Part shown: in pieces, positions 1 to 13,366 of the stretch
Layout of the letters: each line of letters opens with the position of its first letter
Numbering within the stretch: position 1 is the first letter of the stretch
Assembly: GCF_047948215.1 (NCBI RefSeq)
Contig: NC_134456.1
Location: 79,908,515 to 79,972,514 of the forward strand
Direction of reading: 5' to 3'
Source of the DNA: Lycorma delicatula
Lineage: Eukaryota > Arthropoda > Insecta > Hemiptera > Fulgoridae
Length of the DNA: 64,000 nt
Translations under genes and position numbers: made by a program
Notes under the pieces: generated by a model
Seen by the model: only the letters and a program-made list of their open reading frames with translations
Databases searched by the model: none
What the model was told of the DNA's origin: nothing

Positions 1-710
1 CATTTGAACTGTGTTAATACATCCAGCTTGTCCTGCATGAATACATACATTAAATCCTATACTAGTATTACTAAATGTTTTTAGTAACGATATGAAATTG
101 GGCAGGACAGTAAACTGCATTCAGAACCTATCCTTTACTGAGTTGATTGCTGTCCCTTTCTTACTGTTATTCCTTCCTTCTTGAATTATATAAGTCACCT
201 TTCTTAGCATTCTAAATTACTCATAAGTTGTGGCTGCCAATAGTCCATGCAGATATAACAACAGAATTTAAATTAAAATAGAAATTTTTTTTATTAACTG
301 TTATATTTATATTAGTTATGAATTTTGGAGCTTTAGTTAAACATTGAAATTATGTCACGTCATTTTGATTAACTTCTAAAGTAACTCTACCATTGAGATG
401 ATTTCTATATAAATAATACCTTATATCTTATCTCCATATCTGATATTGAGAAAATTTTCAAAATATTTCATATATCTTCTAGGATATTGCATATCTACCA
501 TCAGATGATAACTACGCTTTAATGAAATAAATATATTTAATGAAATATATTTAATTAATTACTCTATAAATATATTTCGCCAATTCGTTTATATTAATAA
601 ATAAATTCATTGTTAGTCTATAAATGTATGTTTTATTATGCATGTAGATTGTAATATGTTGCATTTAATTATCTTATATTATTAGTTAATAATGTACATA
701 TTGATTGATT

Positions 711-735
711 AATATATATATATATATATATATAT
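711..735. repeat. (TA)n microsatellite
   Basis: About 12 uninterrupted TA units lie in AT-rich intronic DNA. Confidence 0.9.
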
Positions 736-2390
736 TAGAATTATGAACATTATATTTGTGCTTGTGAAAAGTTAACTTACACTTATAAAGATTAGATTTA
801 GACTAACAATACAATTAATAAATGGTAATGTATTATATAAATCAGCTGGTGAACTCGTCAACGGGAATAACAAATTTATATGCCTTTAATTAGTAAGAAG
901 AAGAGAAGGTTACATGTAGTAACTGCCGTTAACTACAAATTTTAGAGTGACAGTGATTGGAAGGGCAGAAAATAACACTCAAATCATTGATATTAAGAAA
1001 CTCTGTAACCGATGAGAGGGAATTAATCAAATAAATCAGTATATTTTCCCCAGGAAAAAGAAATTGTCTTTTTTTGTTTTATTAGGGATAAAATTATTAT
1101 TTAGATATGTTTGTGATGGGAAGAAGTTATGATATATTTTGTGTTCATTATATGATAATTTTATGTTTATATTCACTGTACAGTTTTATATTTTAATGAA
1201 ATAAATATTGATGTATTAAAGTTTTTTATTATATTAATTAAGAAAGATAAATAAAGACCTTTATTGAATAAATCCTAATCGTAAAAATCTGTTATAGATA
1301 CTGAATGAAACAATGACTTATAACATAACAGCTAGCGGTTTTTTTGTTACACTATGTATGTAATTATGTACATAAGATTTAAATTGTAGAATAACATATG
1401 TTGAATAATACTTAACGAGGGTATACGTCATCCTCTTATGTGATATATGTATCATTGAGCTTGACGTTCTATTCATAATTTTATTACTATTAAATATGGT
1501 ATTTAAATTGCTATATTTAAAGAGTGTGTATCTGTTTTTCTTTAGTACACATAATACTTAAATATTTCATTAAAATTATATATTTTTAATTGATGTGCTT
1601 TATGAAAATGCTGGGAATTTGTGATTTTTCTGTAATATTTTTGAAGATACGTAAATTTATGTTGCCAATAACTTCAACTAAAACTTACAAAACCTTTTTA
1701 CAAAGTGTTTGTAAGTATCTTGTCATATTTCTTTGTGACTTTTACTTATTGTTGTGTAGCTGTTGTACCTTTACATATGGTTTTCTTTTCTTTTTTTAAA
1801 AATATATTGTCAAATATCTAAAACAAAATTTATGCTTTTATCATAGTAATTTGTTAATATTAATAAATTACAAAAGAGTTTATACATTTTTACATTGACT
1901 TTTTTCATTTAGTATGCAGTTTGACTTCACCGATGTTACCTAGCATTGATGACTGATAGAAATCAGTTTATTATTTGTAGTTTCGCCTATTGCAGTTTTT
2001 TTTCTCATGTTATGTTTTTTAATCTCAGGCTACATTATCATGAGATATTTGCAGATGGTTGGAACCATCATGTTATAAGGATGCATTTTACCTTCTTACC
2101 TACTTCATCCAAATATTTTCTTACTATATAATCTATGTGTTTAGCCTTATCATTTTGATTTTCTCAAGATTATAAACCTTGGAGAAGATTTTATAACTTT
2201 TTTCTTAATCTCAAGTAATTTGTCAACTCCTTTTTGAGTTTTTTTTGTTTAATTACACCAAGAATACATGTTATAATTTTAAAGTATTGTCATGCAATTC
2301 ACCAAGATAAGACTATGAACTGTTTTATACACGTTACTGAAATTAATCTTTTTAAAATTCATGTTATTCCTCTGTACTGTTAAATTATAT

Positions 2391-3361
2391 TTAAGTTATA
2401 TTAAATAAACCCACTTAGTATAGAATATTGAGATAAGATTTCTTACCTTAATTTTTCATGAAATTATTTAAACAGGATCCCACATCCTCAGTCATGATTG
2501 AAATAATTCTGTTATTGCATAATAAAAATATAAAAATAAATGTACTAAAATAATGATAATTGTATATTAATTTACACAGCTGTTACTGTCTGTTGCAGTT
2601 TTTATAAGAACATCTTCCTCAAACACTGTCTGATGGTTTATCAAAATTAAATTTTGTTTGTAATTATATATGTAATAGTTTTCTAATATATTTCATTATA
2701 TATCATCTTTATTAATTTCTAATATTTCTATTTTTGTGTTAATATCAGAAATAGAATGTTTATTGTTTATTAAATGGTCTGCCATATTTGATAAACCTAA
2801 TTTATTATTTTTTAAATTTCTATAATGTTCAAGAAATCTAGTTTTAAAGGATATTTTTGCTACATAAACACCATCTCAATAATTATTTGTTTATGTAGCA
2901 AAAATATCCTTTAAAACTAGATTTCTTGAACATTATAGAAATTAAAAAAATAATAAATTAGGTTTATCAAATATGGCAGACCATTTAATAAACAATAAAC
3001 ATTCTATTTCTGATATTAACACAAATTAAGAAATATTAGAAATTGATAAAGACGACATATAATGAAATATATTAGAAAACTATTACATATATAATTACAA
3101 ACAAAATTTCATTTTGATAAACCATCAGACAGTGTTTGAGGGAGACATTCTTATAAAAACTGCAACAGATAACAGCACTTATGTAGATTAATACACAATT
3201 ATCATTGTTTTAGTATATTTATTTTTATTATGCAATAATGAAATTATTTCAATCATGTCTGAGGATACGGGATCCTGCTAAAGTACTTTAATGAAAAACT
3301 AAGGTAAGATATGTCTTATCTCAATAATCTGAACTAGGTGGGTTTGTTTAAAAGAATTTAA
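2391..3361. mobile_element. Palindrome of two head-to-head Penelope-like element fragments
   Basis: Left arm 2391-2870 and right arm 2888-3361 are near-identical reverse complements around a 17-base centre, giving about 475-bp arms. The right arm (+ strand) reads, with stops, FKTRFLEHYRN, NNKLGLSNMADHLINN and NHQTVFEGDILIKTATD. The left arm reads the same on the - strand. These match the C-terminal GIY-YIG endonuclease portion of Penelope-like retroelements. Both copies are 5'-truncated at the centre with 3' ends pointing outwards. Each carries stop codons (one Leu codon reads TAA in the right copy only), so neither is functional. Head-to-head partial copies are known for this class. Confidence 0.8.
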
Positions 3362-3466
3362 ATATATATATATTTATTTATTTGTTTATTATTAGTATTG
3401 TTATAATTGTTACTGATAGAATATAAGAAATCATTTTAATCTAATTTAAGTACCTTTCTTCTTTAG

Positions 3467-3600
3467 GTAGGAAAGGTCCACTTGAAAGATCACAACTTAT
3501 TCGACATACACCTCCTAGAGGACGACAAGATGAAATGCAGCGACAACAATCAGCTGAACGGTCTAGTAGTAATTCAGAGAACCAAGCTTTTCTTAATGAT
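3467..3600 (+). CDS. MADD: MADD exon 1 of window (post-DENN segment)
   Basis: The exon encodes about 45 residues, running from RKGPLERSQLIRH to the end SENQAFLND. The last codon is followed by the donor gtaaga at 3601. The C-terminal ENQAFLND runs in phase 0 straight into VVNQVL of the next exon, matching the MADD family. Two acceptor AGs lie 4 bases apart (exon start 3467 or 3471). I chose 3467 because the pyrimidine-rich ttcttctttag precedes it, but only the upstream exon phase can settle this. The segment is basic and polar, and lies between the dDENN region and the conserved block of exons 2-3. Confidence 0.88.
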
Positions 3601-6211
3601 GTAAGAACATATTTTGGTGGTTCATTTTGCACTCTATTTTGTTTCTTAATTCCTCTTTTGGCACTTTATTTATTTCCACTTTCTAACATATTACTTCCAG
3701 TCTTTCTTTATGCTGTTCATCTGATGGGACGCTAGCTCTATTCTAAGACATTTTATCTCATTTTCCACTTTATATTGTTTTATTCAGTGATATTTAATAC
3801 AAATTTGTTTCATTGCTTTCTTAAAGACTTTGTAGCTAATTAGATTGAGTCATTAATTCAAATCTTAGAGAAGTAGTCTTTTTTATAATAAATTTAAAAT
3901 TGTTAAAATTAGACTTTCTTTTAAGAAAGTTAATGTAACATTGCCTTTAATCACTGTTAACAGTTTCAGAGAGTATGTGATCAGTTGAGAACTTCTGTAT
4001 GGCCTGTGAACAGTTAAATTAACTCTGATTGGTTTGATCAATAAGTGTTTAATTGTGATGAATGTTGGTGAGAGTGTTGTTAGTATAAAAAAGTGGGTTT
4101 ATGTTGAGATTAATGGTAATTAAAACTTTAAGTAAAAGCATTTAACTTAAATTTTTGTTAACAGAAAACGTTATTCTACTGTGACAGAGTTGGACCCACA
4201 TTGCTTAATTAAGAATGCTAAAGCTAAAGAAAAACAGCACAAAAGAGGATTATTTATTTACTTACACTTTTATTGTTGTGTTTACCCTTTTATTGTTATT
4301 TGGTTTCACTTTGAAAGTGACAACCAATTACAATTAATTTGCTTTTTTATAAGATGAATTTTGTAGCATATGAAAAAGATTTCTACCTCACCAGAACTCA
4401 GATCAGGCTTGATTATTGTGATCAGTAATAACATTTTAACACAACTCTTCTTAGACTTTGTATATAACAGAAATTAACCCATCCAAAGCAATGATCACTA
4501 ACCAATAAATAGATTGTTTTGAGGTAGGAGAATTTGGTAAATTTTATTTTTTTAGTGTTCACTGATGATTTTTTATTTAAGAAATACTGTAGATCACTTT
4601 TGCTAGTTGGGAAAAAACATTAAATAGCCATCATTTTGGTTAAGGGTTCATAACCCAATGATATTTGCATCAGTTTTTTTTTGTTTACCAGTGCCCTTCA
4701 AAATGGTATGTCTTAATCCTATCCTTTTCATTTAAAATGTTTGAGTTGCTCCCTCCATGAGGTCTCCTGGACACTTGCAGTGGTTTCATAATGAAAAAAA
4801 GGTTAGATCATTTCTAGGTAGGGTCATTTGCAAATTTCATTTTACTACATTTAATTGAAAAGTTATTTAAGGGTTGTCATACTTTAAGAACACTTTGTAT
4901 ATTAGTTACATGTTTTTACAGATTTCTTGAAAGGTATTCAACTATATTAATATTATGTTTTATTGGAAAATATACGATCATTTGGTGTTTGTGATATTGC
5001 AGTTAAGAGATTTCAGTAATATTTATCAGAAAGAATTAAATAATAAAAATATTTTTATTGCTGTAACGATAGAACTGTGTCATCAAACATTTTTGAGATT
5101 ATTAGAAATGGAGTCTTTCTGTTCTATTTAGGGTTTGTTTACTCTTTTCTGCCTATTTAATGATATTGGTAGTATCATTCCAGTTGAAAACTTGTTTACT
5201 TTTGCTATGATATCAATACTGGTAAAAATAAACTACAGTTATATAGTAAGATATATATATTCAAGTTAATCGACTGGCCCATATTTTTTCTGAAAAATAA
5301 TATAGAAGTAAAGTATCTTTTTTATAGAATTTCCGTGGAAAAAATTTAATATTTTTAAGATTTTATATTACCTAAAAACAGAAATATTGTCTGAAATAGT
5401 TATTAGTTGATTTTGATTTTTCAATATTTATTTATGCCATTTATTTGTTGCTTTTTGAATTATTAGGTATAAAGTTGTTACTGTTTAGATTCTTCTTAAG
5501 TTTGCTATTTTTTAGATTAGGGTTGAAAAAACATGTATTGATTAAGTTGAAAAAACATGTTTGAAAAATAGAAAATTGTTCCTAATATTTTTCTGCTGTA
5601 AAGCTTGTAAAAATTTGAAAATGCTTGCTGTAAAATTTGAAAATAAGCGGTACTTTTTCTGCTGTTAGAAAATTAAATTATGTAAAATAAGCAGTATATA
5701 TTTTTCAAAAACCCATATTTTGTGCTGAATTATACTCTATGGTGCATACAAGTGTAACATGAATAAAGATTGTTGTGGCAGAAGAAAGCTGCTTACTTTT
5801 TAAACAAAAATAAAAATTAGAATGAATCAGAATAATTGTGACAGTCCATGAGAGGAGATGGATAGAAAAAAAAACCTTACTAGAAGGATCACTAGAGAAG
5901 GCTTTTAGAAGAAAGAATGGTAAAGAGTAAAAATCATAGACTATTTAATGCTAGGTATGAGGAACTTACAATTTTAGCTGGAAGTAGAAGAGAATGGAAG
6001 CAGACATAATGTGAGAGACCTGCTTCAGGATTGATAAGCATATAATGAAGCAACTCATATTTTCAGTATTATTTCTTTATAGTCAGTGTTCTTTGAAGCA
6101 TTCAATATTAAACTACTATAAACTGTTTTATTTACTCCCATCTTTTAAAAAAAAGCATTGCTGAAATTTAATATTAATATTTTAGTAAATCTTTCTTATG
6201 CATTATTACAG
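3601..6211 (+). other. MADD intron 1
   Basis: The intron is 2.6 kb and AT-rich. I see no convincing exon, transposon protein or structured RNA in it. Confidence 0.8.
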
Positions 6212-6370
6212 GTAGTGAATCAAGTTTTAGCTGGTGAGGGAGTTGGATGGTTAAAAGTTAATAGATTAAAAAAATTGATGGAAGATGAAAGTTATAGAAA
6301 TTTTGTATTAAATAAGATTAATAAAACGCTTGAAAGAAAAATTAGTCCTGCTGATCATATAGAAGATGTG
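6212..6370 (+). CDS. MADD: MADD exon 2 of window
   Basis: There are 53 codons, phase 0 at both ends. The acceptor is tgcattattacag and the donor is gtaagt. The translation contains GEGVGWLKVNRLKKLMEDE, YRNFVLNKINKTLERK and DHIEDV, a signature block of MADD/Rab3-GEP. The reading frame has no irregularity. Confidence 0.95.
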
Positions 6371-7364
6371 GTAAGTTAAATGTTTGATTTCTTCAATCAT
6401 TAAAATATTCAAGAGTTAAAATACTTTTTTCTGCTGCCGCTTAATTTTTAGTCTCTTGATCAAATCAGAAATTACCTAAAAGTGAGTAGTGATAAGTTAT
6501 CATTAAAACATATTAATCATTTCTGAAACGCAGATCTGAAATGATAATTGTGTATTATGTGTCATACCATATAAACGGAACATGTCTCTGGACCTTAGAG
6601 AGATTAGTATGATTTCTTTATCTCTACTGAGTAAAGGCAATTTATATGTAATGTATTGTTTCTTGATAGATGAGATACATTAATTTATTGCTTTAGAATC
6701 TGTCCAATCTTTTATATGGGTGTAAGCATATAAATTACATATTATTATTTAGGTAATTATTGCCTCCTAAGTACAAGAGATAATAGGTAATCAGTTACGT
6801 ACGGTAAGGAATAATTTTAATGAACTACTTGTTTGTGTGGCATACAGAATGATGTCATTTCAGGGTTGAATATTTGTATATTGGTGAGCTAAATAGCTGT
6901 ATTTTGGAATGTGATGTGCAACAGTATGTTTGGCTGAGTAAGAAGCAACAGGAAACCACTTGGATTTGATCTTTAAAAAAAAAAATGTAATATGAAAATT
7001 TCATAAACTTCTTTTGTCATTAGATTAATGAAGTGGATTTCTTACTGAGAAGGTAGTATATAAGTAAGATGGACAGAATAAGTTCAGAATTTAAAATTTA
7101 GTATTTTTCATTTCAATTACATCAGTATTTAATCTCCATTGAGTGAGATAAAAGGTGAATGTAGGAAATTAATCTGAGACTGGTCTAATATACAAGATTT
7201 GGATTATCTATTTTTTACAAGTTTTATATCTTGAAAAATAAAATCTTTTAACACACGCTAGAAATATTTAACATCAAAATCTTTGTACAATTATTACATT
7301 AAAGCTATTAATGATGGAATTCAAAATTAAATATTCTTTTGAACCACTTTTTTTTCTTTCATCT

Positions 7365-9120
7365 TCTGCCCCCTGGGAAGGATCTGCATCCAAGCAACTA
7401 ATACTCAATCCCAGGGGTTGTCCCTCCAACTTTAACAGGCCTCCTGCCTACCAGCTGTAAGTCCGGCATGACAGGTTGGCCGCTGGTTCTGGATCTTTTC
7501 TCCTTCACCCTTTGCCTCAAACCCCTGGTGATGGAACTGAGCCCATCAGTGCTGTTCCCAGGAACCATCATCAGGAGCCGGAACTATCTTTTGGGCTTTT
7601 TCATATTTATTTTTTATGGTACTTAAATTCTGCTGTTGAAATAGCTCTTGTTAGGTGCGCTTATCTAGCCCTTGGTAGGGGGTATCCAGCGTGGCTATGC
7701 CATTTCTGGGACCCCTACCTCGGACCAGAGTGATCATTGCTTTCTATTCCAGATTGCAGCTATCGATATAGTTGGTCATCGTGACTTTCCCATCAAAATT
7801 GATGCTCCTCATGTTCTCAGTCAGGTATTACATAACACCTCTGTGGACCAGAGCCTATAATCTTCCTCCTTTGTAACAATGATGTGAATAACTAGGCCTT
7901 CAATTTGTCTCCACTGTTGGAGGTCAGCTGCCATACCATATAGGCAGTATAGAGCATATATATTCTCTGGCGTCAGTGTTAGTAGACGCCTCCCTTTCCA
8001 CATCCAACCACTTAGGACATTGGAAAAACAGTTCTGGGGAATTCCATTCCCCGCTGTATATAATTCACCAACCAGCTGCCTGTTAAAATGTTGGAGGTAC
8101 TTGCCAAACTCTCTCATGTCCTGATAGCATTTGGGTCACGTGGTAGTTAGTCTCCCCATGTCTGTGCTTGAGCCATATGTTCAAATCTGGTATTAATGTG
8201 TGTGTCCACATACCCTTCATAGTAACATACCAGCTTTCTTGCCATTCCTGGCTGTGTTCTTGGCCATCCCTTTGTACACTTTCTTCCTGAACAATGTCTG
8301 GAGGTATATTGGTGGCATACCAGCAATTATATTTGCCGCCTCCATGGAGATGGTTGAATACCCTGAGATCACCTTCAAGGCCGCTCTTGGTCGGGGCCAG
8401 CTCCAGGCCTTTCCCTTGTAGCCATCCACTCACTCACCATATAGTCAAGGTAGCCAGAGTTTCTACCTCCTCTTCTGAATTGCCTGCCACCATAATGGCC
8501 AGGTCATCAGCATACGCTAGCAGAGTTACCTCCAGCAGGAAGGCAAGTTGTAACACACCATTAAGACATCCCGTAGTAAAGGCTCGAAACCAAACCCTGA
8601 GACACATCGGTCTTCATGAAGCCAGGCCATCTCTCCCTTTTCCGAGTATGCCATTCTATCCCTCAAAAAACTGTGAAGAAGGGTCCTCAGTCCCTCACTA
8701 ATTCCACAACGGCAAAGTTCATTCCCCTACCACGTGCCAGGGGATGCTTCCAAATGCATTTCTGATGTCCAAGAGTATCACAAGAGGTATCTGTCTGGTT
8801 CTCCTAGTGCCGGAACGTCTGTCACCTGTCCACTTTACCACCTTGCAGAGGGCGTCCACAGTTAAATGTCCCCTGACAAACCTGAATTGTGCCAGGGAGA
8901 GACCACCTGCTGCAATCAATTCAGTCCACAGCCTGTCAAATACCGTTCTCTCAACCAGTTTATTAAGCGATGGGAGGAAGTAGATAGGTTAGTATGATGG
9001 TTCCCGGCATGGTGCCTGTGGCTTTGGGATAAGAAGTAAGGTGCCTTTCTTCCACACCACCTGCATTTGGCATTTCCTTAACGAGGTGTTGAAATAGTCC
9101 AGTTGTAGTACCACCTATTT
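7365..9120 (-). mobile_element. 5'-truncated non-LTR retrotransposon with reverse transcriptase remnant
   Basis: The block is clearly GC-richer than its surroundings. On the - strand it reads reverse-transcriptase motifs in order: KGTLLLIPKP (about 9030), LAQFRFVRGHLTVDALCKVV (about 8880-8820), LLDIRNAFGSIPWHVV (about 8780-8720, RT motif A), and LAYADDLAIMV (about 8520-8480, the catalytic YADD box). WLQGKGLELAPTKS follows at about 8420. Downstream the frame decays through stops and frameshifts into a 3' region ending near a T-run at 7345. The copy starts inside the RT domain, so it is 5'-truncated. The motif wording is closest to the R1/I-type LINE group; the clade is inferred. No endonuclease or ORF1 is present. 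Confidence 0.82.
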
Positions 9121-9289
9121 TTTCTATGCTTTTCACAAAAGAATCATTGTTGATTTATTTGTATATCTTTTTAATGTGATAGAAACAAGTTCTACTTTAG
9201 TTATACTGTATTCAGTTAGCTTATAGAGTGAAAAATAAACAAACTTTGCATTTATGTGAGTTAGTTCATCATGATTCTGCTGAGTCACG

Positions 9290-9790
9290 TCTCATGTATT
9301 AGTGCTGATTTACAACGTGGCCATATCTTTATACAACAGTTAGTGATACCAGGTTTGTCAATGGTGGTCTCTCGATTTTTTAATTTAAATCTACATGAGT
9401 TTATTATAACAAGATGAATGGGCACACCTTTTGAGAAATGGTTTAGCGATGTGTTACCTCTTCCAGAACATAATTTGGTTATTGTCTTATACAATGTCCC
9501 TTACCGCAAAAAGGAAAAAATTCCAGCTGTTTTTTTTTTTTTTTTTTTAAAGCATGATACCAAAATGTGGCTTATTTCAAAAGTGATTTTTGAAGAGGAT
9601 GAACTTAAGGTCCAATTATTGCAAAGGGTTTCGTGTAATAAAAGTAATTTTAATATGTATAAAATTGATAAGTTGGCAAAATCGTGCTTCAATTACCTCC
9701 TTATCATTGTGAACTCAACATAATTGAGTTAATCTGGGGACAAATCAGAAGATATGTAACTCTTAAAAAGCTCAAGGAAACAAAGTAACA
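9290..9790 (+). mobile_element. Decayed DDE transposase remnant
   Basis: Recognisable pieces on the + strand are FEKWFSDVLPLPEHNLVIVL (about 9430), KVIFEEDELKVQLLQRVSCN (about 9580-9640) and, in another frame, PPYHCELNIIELIWGQIRRY (about 9690-9755). These correspond to the catalytic D and E regions of insect DDE-superfamily transposase-like proteins. A run of 18 T interrupts the frame at about 9531-9548. It is a fragment only; no terminal repeats were found. Confidence 0.65.
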
Positions 9791-10954
9791 ATAAAGAATT
9801 TTAATGAATAATATACTCTGGGTTTATCAGATATGTCAAACAAGGTAAGAAATATTTATTGATCATTTAACATATCTTTATTTATTTAAATTTAAAATAT
9901 ATGTATAATCTTTGTAAAATATAATAGTATGAGGTTACTGAATATTAACGTCTCATAGTTTCTTTTGTATTCATTAGGATTTGCAGGAGGTGTTTGTGAA
10001 TCGACTCCCTGAACATTTGTTCATGTAGTCTGTTTACTTGAACTCTATAAGCCAACTGAATTAGGAGTAGGCTCCACACATTGTTGCACTTTGCATTACT
10101 TGGAGTTACAGGAAATAATTAGATGGAATTTTTTGTGTTCTGTTCATCCAGTTTAGTTAAAATTTTAAAATTTTTGAAAAGATGGAATCAAAATTTTATA
10201 TATATCTTTTAAACATGCTTTTTGGAAAATTTTCAGTTGACTTTGTGATGACCATCTTCATTGATTGGTCCTGCCACTTTCATATTTGCATTAAGTGATG
10301 TTGGCAGTTTTTTTTTAATGTATCCAAAAAGTGTCTGATTTCAAGCACATTCTTTATGTATGTCTGCGTACTTAAAAAATAAAACTGCCAGAAGTAACAT
10401 AAGCTGATACCAGTTTGAAAATAGGAGCACAATCCCAGAGTAAACATTTGTAAACAAAACATTTTGAAGTATGTTTTTTAAAACTTCAGTATATTTTACA
10501 ATCTTTTTTGTGCTGTAAAGTTCTGTTTTTAACTGAAACTCCTACTGTTGTTATATAAGAAAACTATTTTAAATAATATTTTCAATTATTAGGATGTCAC
10601 TTTTTAATTTTTTTTTAGTTTTGCTTCTTTGTAAAAGCATATATTTTTGGTATTCTATTCTTATTCACAAGCATTTCAAATGTTGATATTTAAAAACAAC
10701 ATTAAAAATATTGAATAAAATATTAACTGTGTTGGTGGGATAGATCAGGACCTCCACTGTACTGAGATTGTAAATTCAGATTATAAAATCTGATAAAATT
10801 TTTTTTATAACTGTTTATGGTTGATTTTATTTATTTTATTGTTATGTTTTTAAATGGTTTCTTAGTTTGTCTTTTTTGAATAAAAGTAAGTTGTGAATTA
10901 CTATCCAGAATTTAAAAGGTTTTATTAATTTTCATTATATCTCTTTTTTTATAG

Positions 10955-11146
10955 TGTGTGTCAAGATCAGTGTGGAAGGGAATGCTTAAATTACTACAGA
11001 TTGTGGTGTATGGTTTAGAACAGACTTATTCTAATTATGGTCTGGGTGGAATGGCTAGTGTTTTCCAACTTTTAGAAATTGCTCATACTCATTACTGGAC
11101 AAAAGATCTCAATGACACTGGTCTTGATAGCAGCATACTATCACAG
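10955..11146 (+). CDS. MADD: MADD exon 3 of window
   Basis: There are 64 codons, phase 0 at both ends. The acceptor follows a long T-run (ctcttttttttatag) and the donor is gtaaat. The exon starts [15 protein letters not shown] and continues with [19 protein letters not shown] and [13 protein letters not shown]. This is the most strongly conserved stretch after the DENN module in MADD proteins. It is predicted helical. Confidence 0.96.
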
Positions 11147-13053
11147 GTAAATATTATGTCAGTAATTTCATTTATTATTTTCTATTATGCAATGTGCATT
11201 TAAATATAACAATTTGTTGTATATTTGTTGATGATGATTACAAACAATTGTTATTGTATTCAGTGTTTTTTGAAAGTAAAAACATTACAGGTGTACTCCA
11301 GTATTAATTCACATTTATATAAAAAGAGAAAAGTTTTGTACATATTTTTGAAAAGATTTATTTTTATTTCTTAAAATGTAACAAGAGAAACATGTAAATT
11401 CATATATAAATACAATTGTATGAAGAAAAAAAATCTTTTTTTTATCTGTAAAATGATTCAATATTTACATTAATAAATATTAAAGGATCACTAATTATAC
11501 TGTTATTCTTATTATTAAATATTATCACAGCAGTAATTATGGATCAGTAAACAGTATGCTATACACTCTAGTTAAATTTTCAAATGAGCTCATATTTATT
11601 GTTAACAACATCGCTAAGTTGTGCTGCTACTTATTGTAATCATTTTACCCAACAGCTTGCCAGTTGTTAATTGACAGCAGCCAATAAAAAATGAACTACT
11701 ACTGTTGCATATATTGCAATGTTTTTGTCTATGTGTTAAAATGACTATAGACTGCTAATAATAATAAAAATAGTAACAAAACAAAATATTAGATGAGTAT
11801 ATAAATGAAAAACATTTGTGAAGACAAATTATCCATTACAATCACTTATCAATCATAATATAATATATATAATAAAATCTTTTTTAAAATTGAAACCACT
11901 TTCAAACTGTCAAAAATTGAAATTTTGACAGATTTTTACTTTAAAGAAGGTTTATTGCATTTAGATGGGATTGCAAAAAAAATATAAATATCACTATAGC
12001 TTAATCGGTTTTTATGCAGAAATTGCTTATAATAAAAGTAGATTAATGTAATTCAAATGAAAATATTATTTAGAGAATCTAAAAAGTATGAAAACAGTTT
12101 AATATTTTGCTAATTGCTAAAAAAATTCATAGATTACATAGATTTTATCACAATTAAAATCTCTATAAAATTGTTGCAAAATTTTATTTGTTACTGGCAG
12201 TTTAACAAATTTATTGTTTGCCAAATCTAAAGAATTGTGTTTTGTGACAGGAAGTTTTTTTACAATAATTTTTCAAAAATTACTATAGTTACAGTTTTAG
12301 AACCTGCTTGATTTATTTAGTTAGGTCAAAAAGCCATAAATTTACTCCTTAATTATTTAAGTTTCAAGAATTTCAGTATGACTTCACTCTACTTTTGTAG
12401 TAGAAATCATGGTGAAAGTTTTCATGAGCTTAGCTCAAAAATGAAATATTTCCAGATCCATGTTTTTTATGAGCTTTTTCTCTATTTTCACTTTTAGAAC
12501 ATGTTCTGAAATTCTTTCCGTTTCTTTGTAAAACACTCTGTATATTCATTCAAGTATTTGTAGTTACCAAATGTTTTAATGCTTTTTATATAACTTAGTA
12601 AAACAGACAGAATTAGTAAAATTAAATCCATGTTGGAGGAGTAGATGTTTTTTTTATTAACACCATACTTGAGTAGTTAATATCAGAAATGAATATTGTA
12701 AAACTCAGAATGTACAAAGGAATACATGACAGCTGTTATAAAGTATACTGTGTATATACATACTGGAATTGTAATTAGTAAATAACAAACTTGAAAACAT
12801 GGTATCTAATAAAGTCAGCTGTATCACTCTGTCCAGAAAAATTTTCATTTTCAAAGCATTAAATAAATATTTAAAAACAAAAAAAAATAACTTTAGGATA
12901 TATGTTTATGCTAGAGGTTAAAATTTCCTGATTAAAAAAATGATTAAGATTAAATTTGATCTTGTACTTGAAACTGACCAATTGTTTAAAAATGTTTTTA
13001 CAAAGCTACTTTTTAGAAAGTAAATGTTTTATTTATTTTTACACTTTCTATAG
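11147..13053 (+). other. MADD intron 3
   Basis: The intron is 1.9 kb of AT-rich sequence with no feature I can support. Confidence 0.85.
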
Positions 13054-13171
13054 ACCTCAAGTCCATTTGGCAGTAGAGAAAATCTACGCTCCCCTCAAAG
13101 TCCTAGTAGTTCTCCAATACCATCGAATTATCCTGATACATCTCGTAAATCATCTCAAGCCAGCAACTATG
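13054..13171 (+). CDS. MADD: MADD exon 4 of window (Ser/Pro-rich linker)
   Basis: The exon is 118 bp, starting in phase 0 and ending in phase 1 (donor gtaagt). It encodes [19 protein letters not shown] and then [20 protein letters not shown]. The Ser/Pro-rich, low-order composition suits the phosphorylatable linker between the DENN and C-terminal halves of MADD. The split Gly codon is completed by exon 5. Confidence 0.9.
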
Positions 13172-13366
13172 GTAAGTTTATCAGATCCTTATTTCTTTTT
13201 TTTTATTTTGCAGAAAATAATAAAGGTGCTTTTTATTTATAACATATGATTCCTTTACGGAATTGAGTGTTGTTTCTTGAAAAAAAGGGATAAATAAATC
13301 TTTTTTCATCATTTATTCCAGTTTTTCTTATGCCTGAGATGCACTTAAATCACCTGAAGTAGAAGA

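Larger units (their letters stand above)
1..3466 (+). other. 5' intronic sequence upstream of first visible exon
   Basis: The sequence is AT-rich with no exon I can support. It holds a (TA)n run at about 711-735 and the Penelope-like palindrome described separately. The short open frames at 1590-1799 and 1946-2131 are low-complexity and have no recognisable product. Confidence 0.7.
6371..10954 (+). other. MADD intron 2
   Basis: The intron is 4.6 kb and contains a GC-richer LINE fragment (about 7365-9120, - strand) and a DDE transposase remnant (about 9290-9790, + strand). The rest, 6371-7360 and 9800-10954, is plain AT-rich sequence. Confidence 0.85.

Noticed and set aside
4800..4900. Possible transposon end (gggttgtcatactttaagaa)
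   Set aside because: No partner repeat or coding remnant nearby.
7476..8701. Several + strand open frames of 70-135 codons
   Set aside because: They are antisense shadows of the GC-richer LINE whose reverse-transcriptase motifs read on the - strand.
12956..13249. 97-codon frame over MADD exon 4
   Set aside because: It is the wrong frame; the exon reads in a different phase that joins exons 3 and 5.
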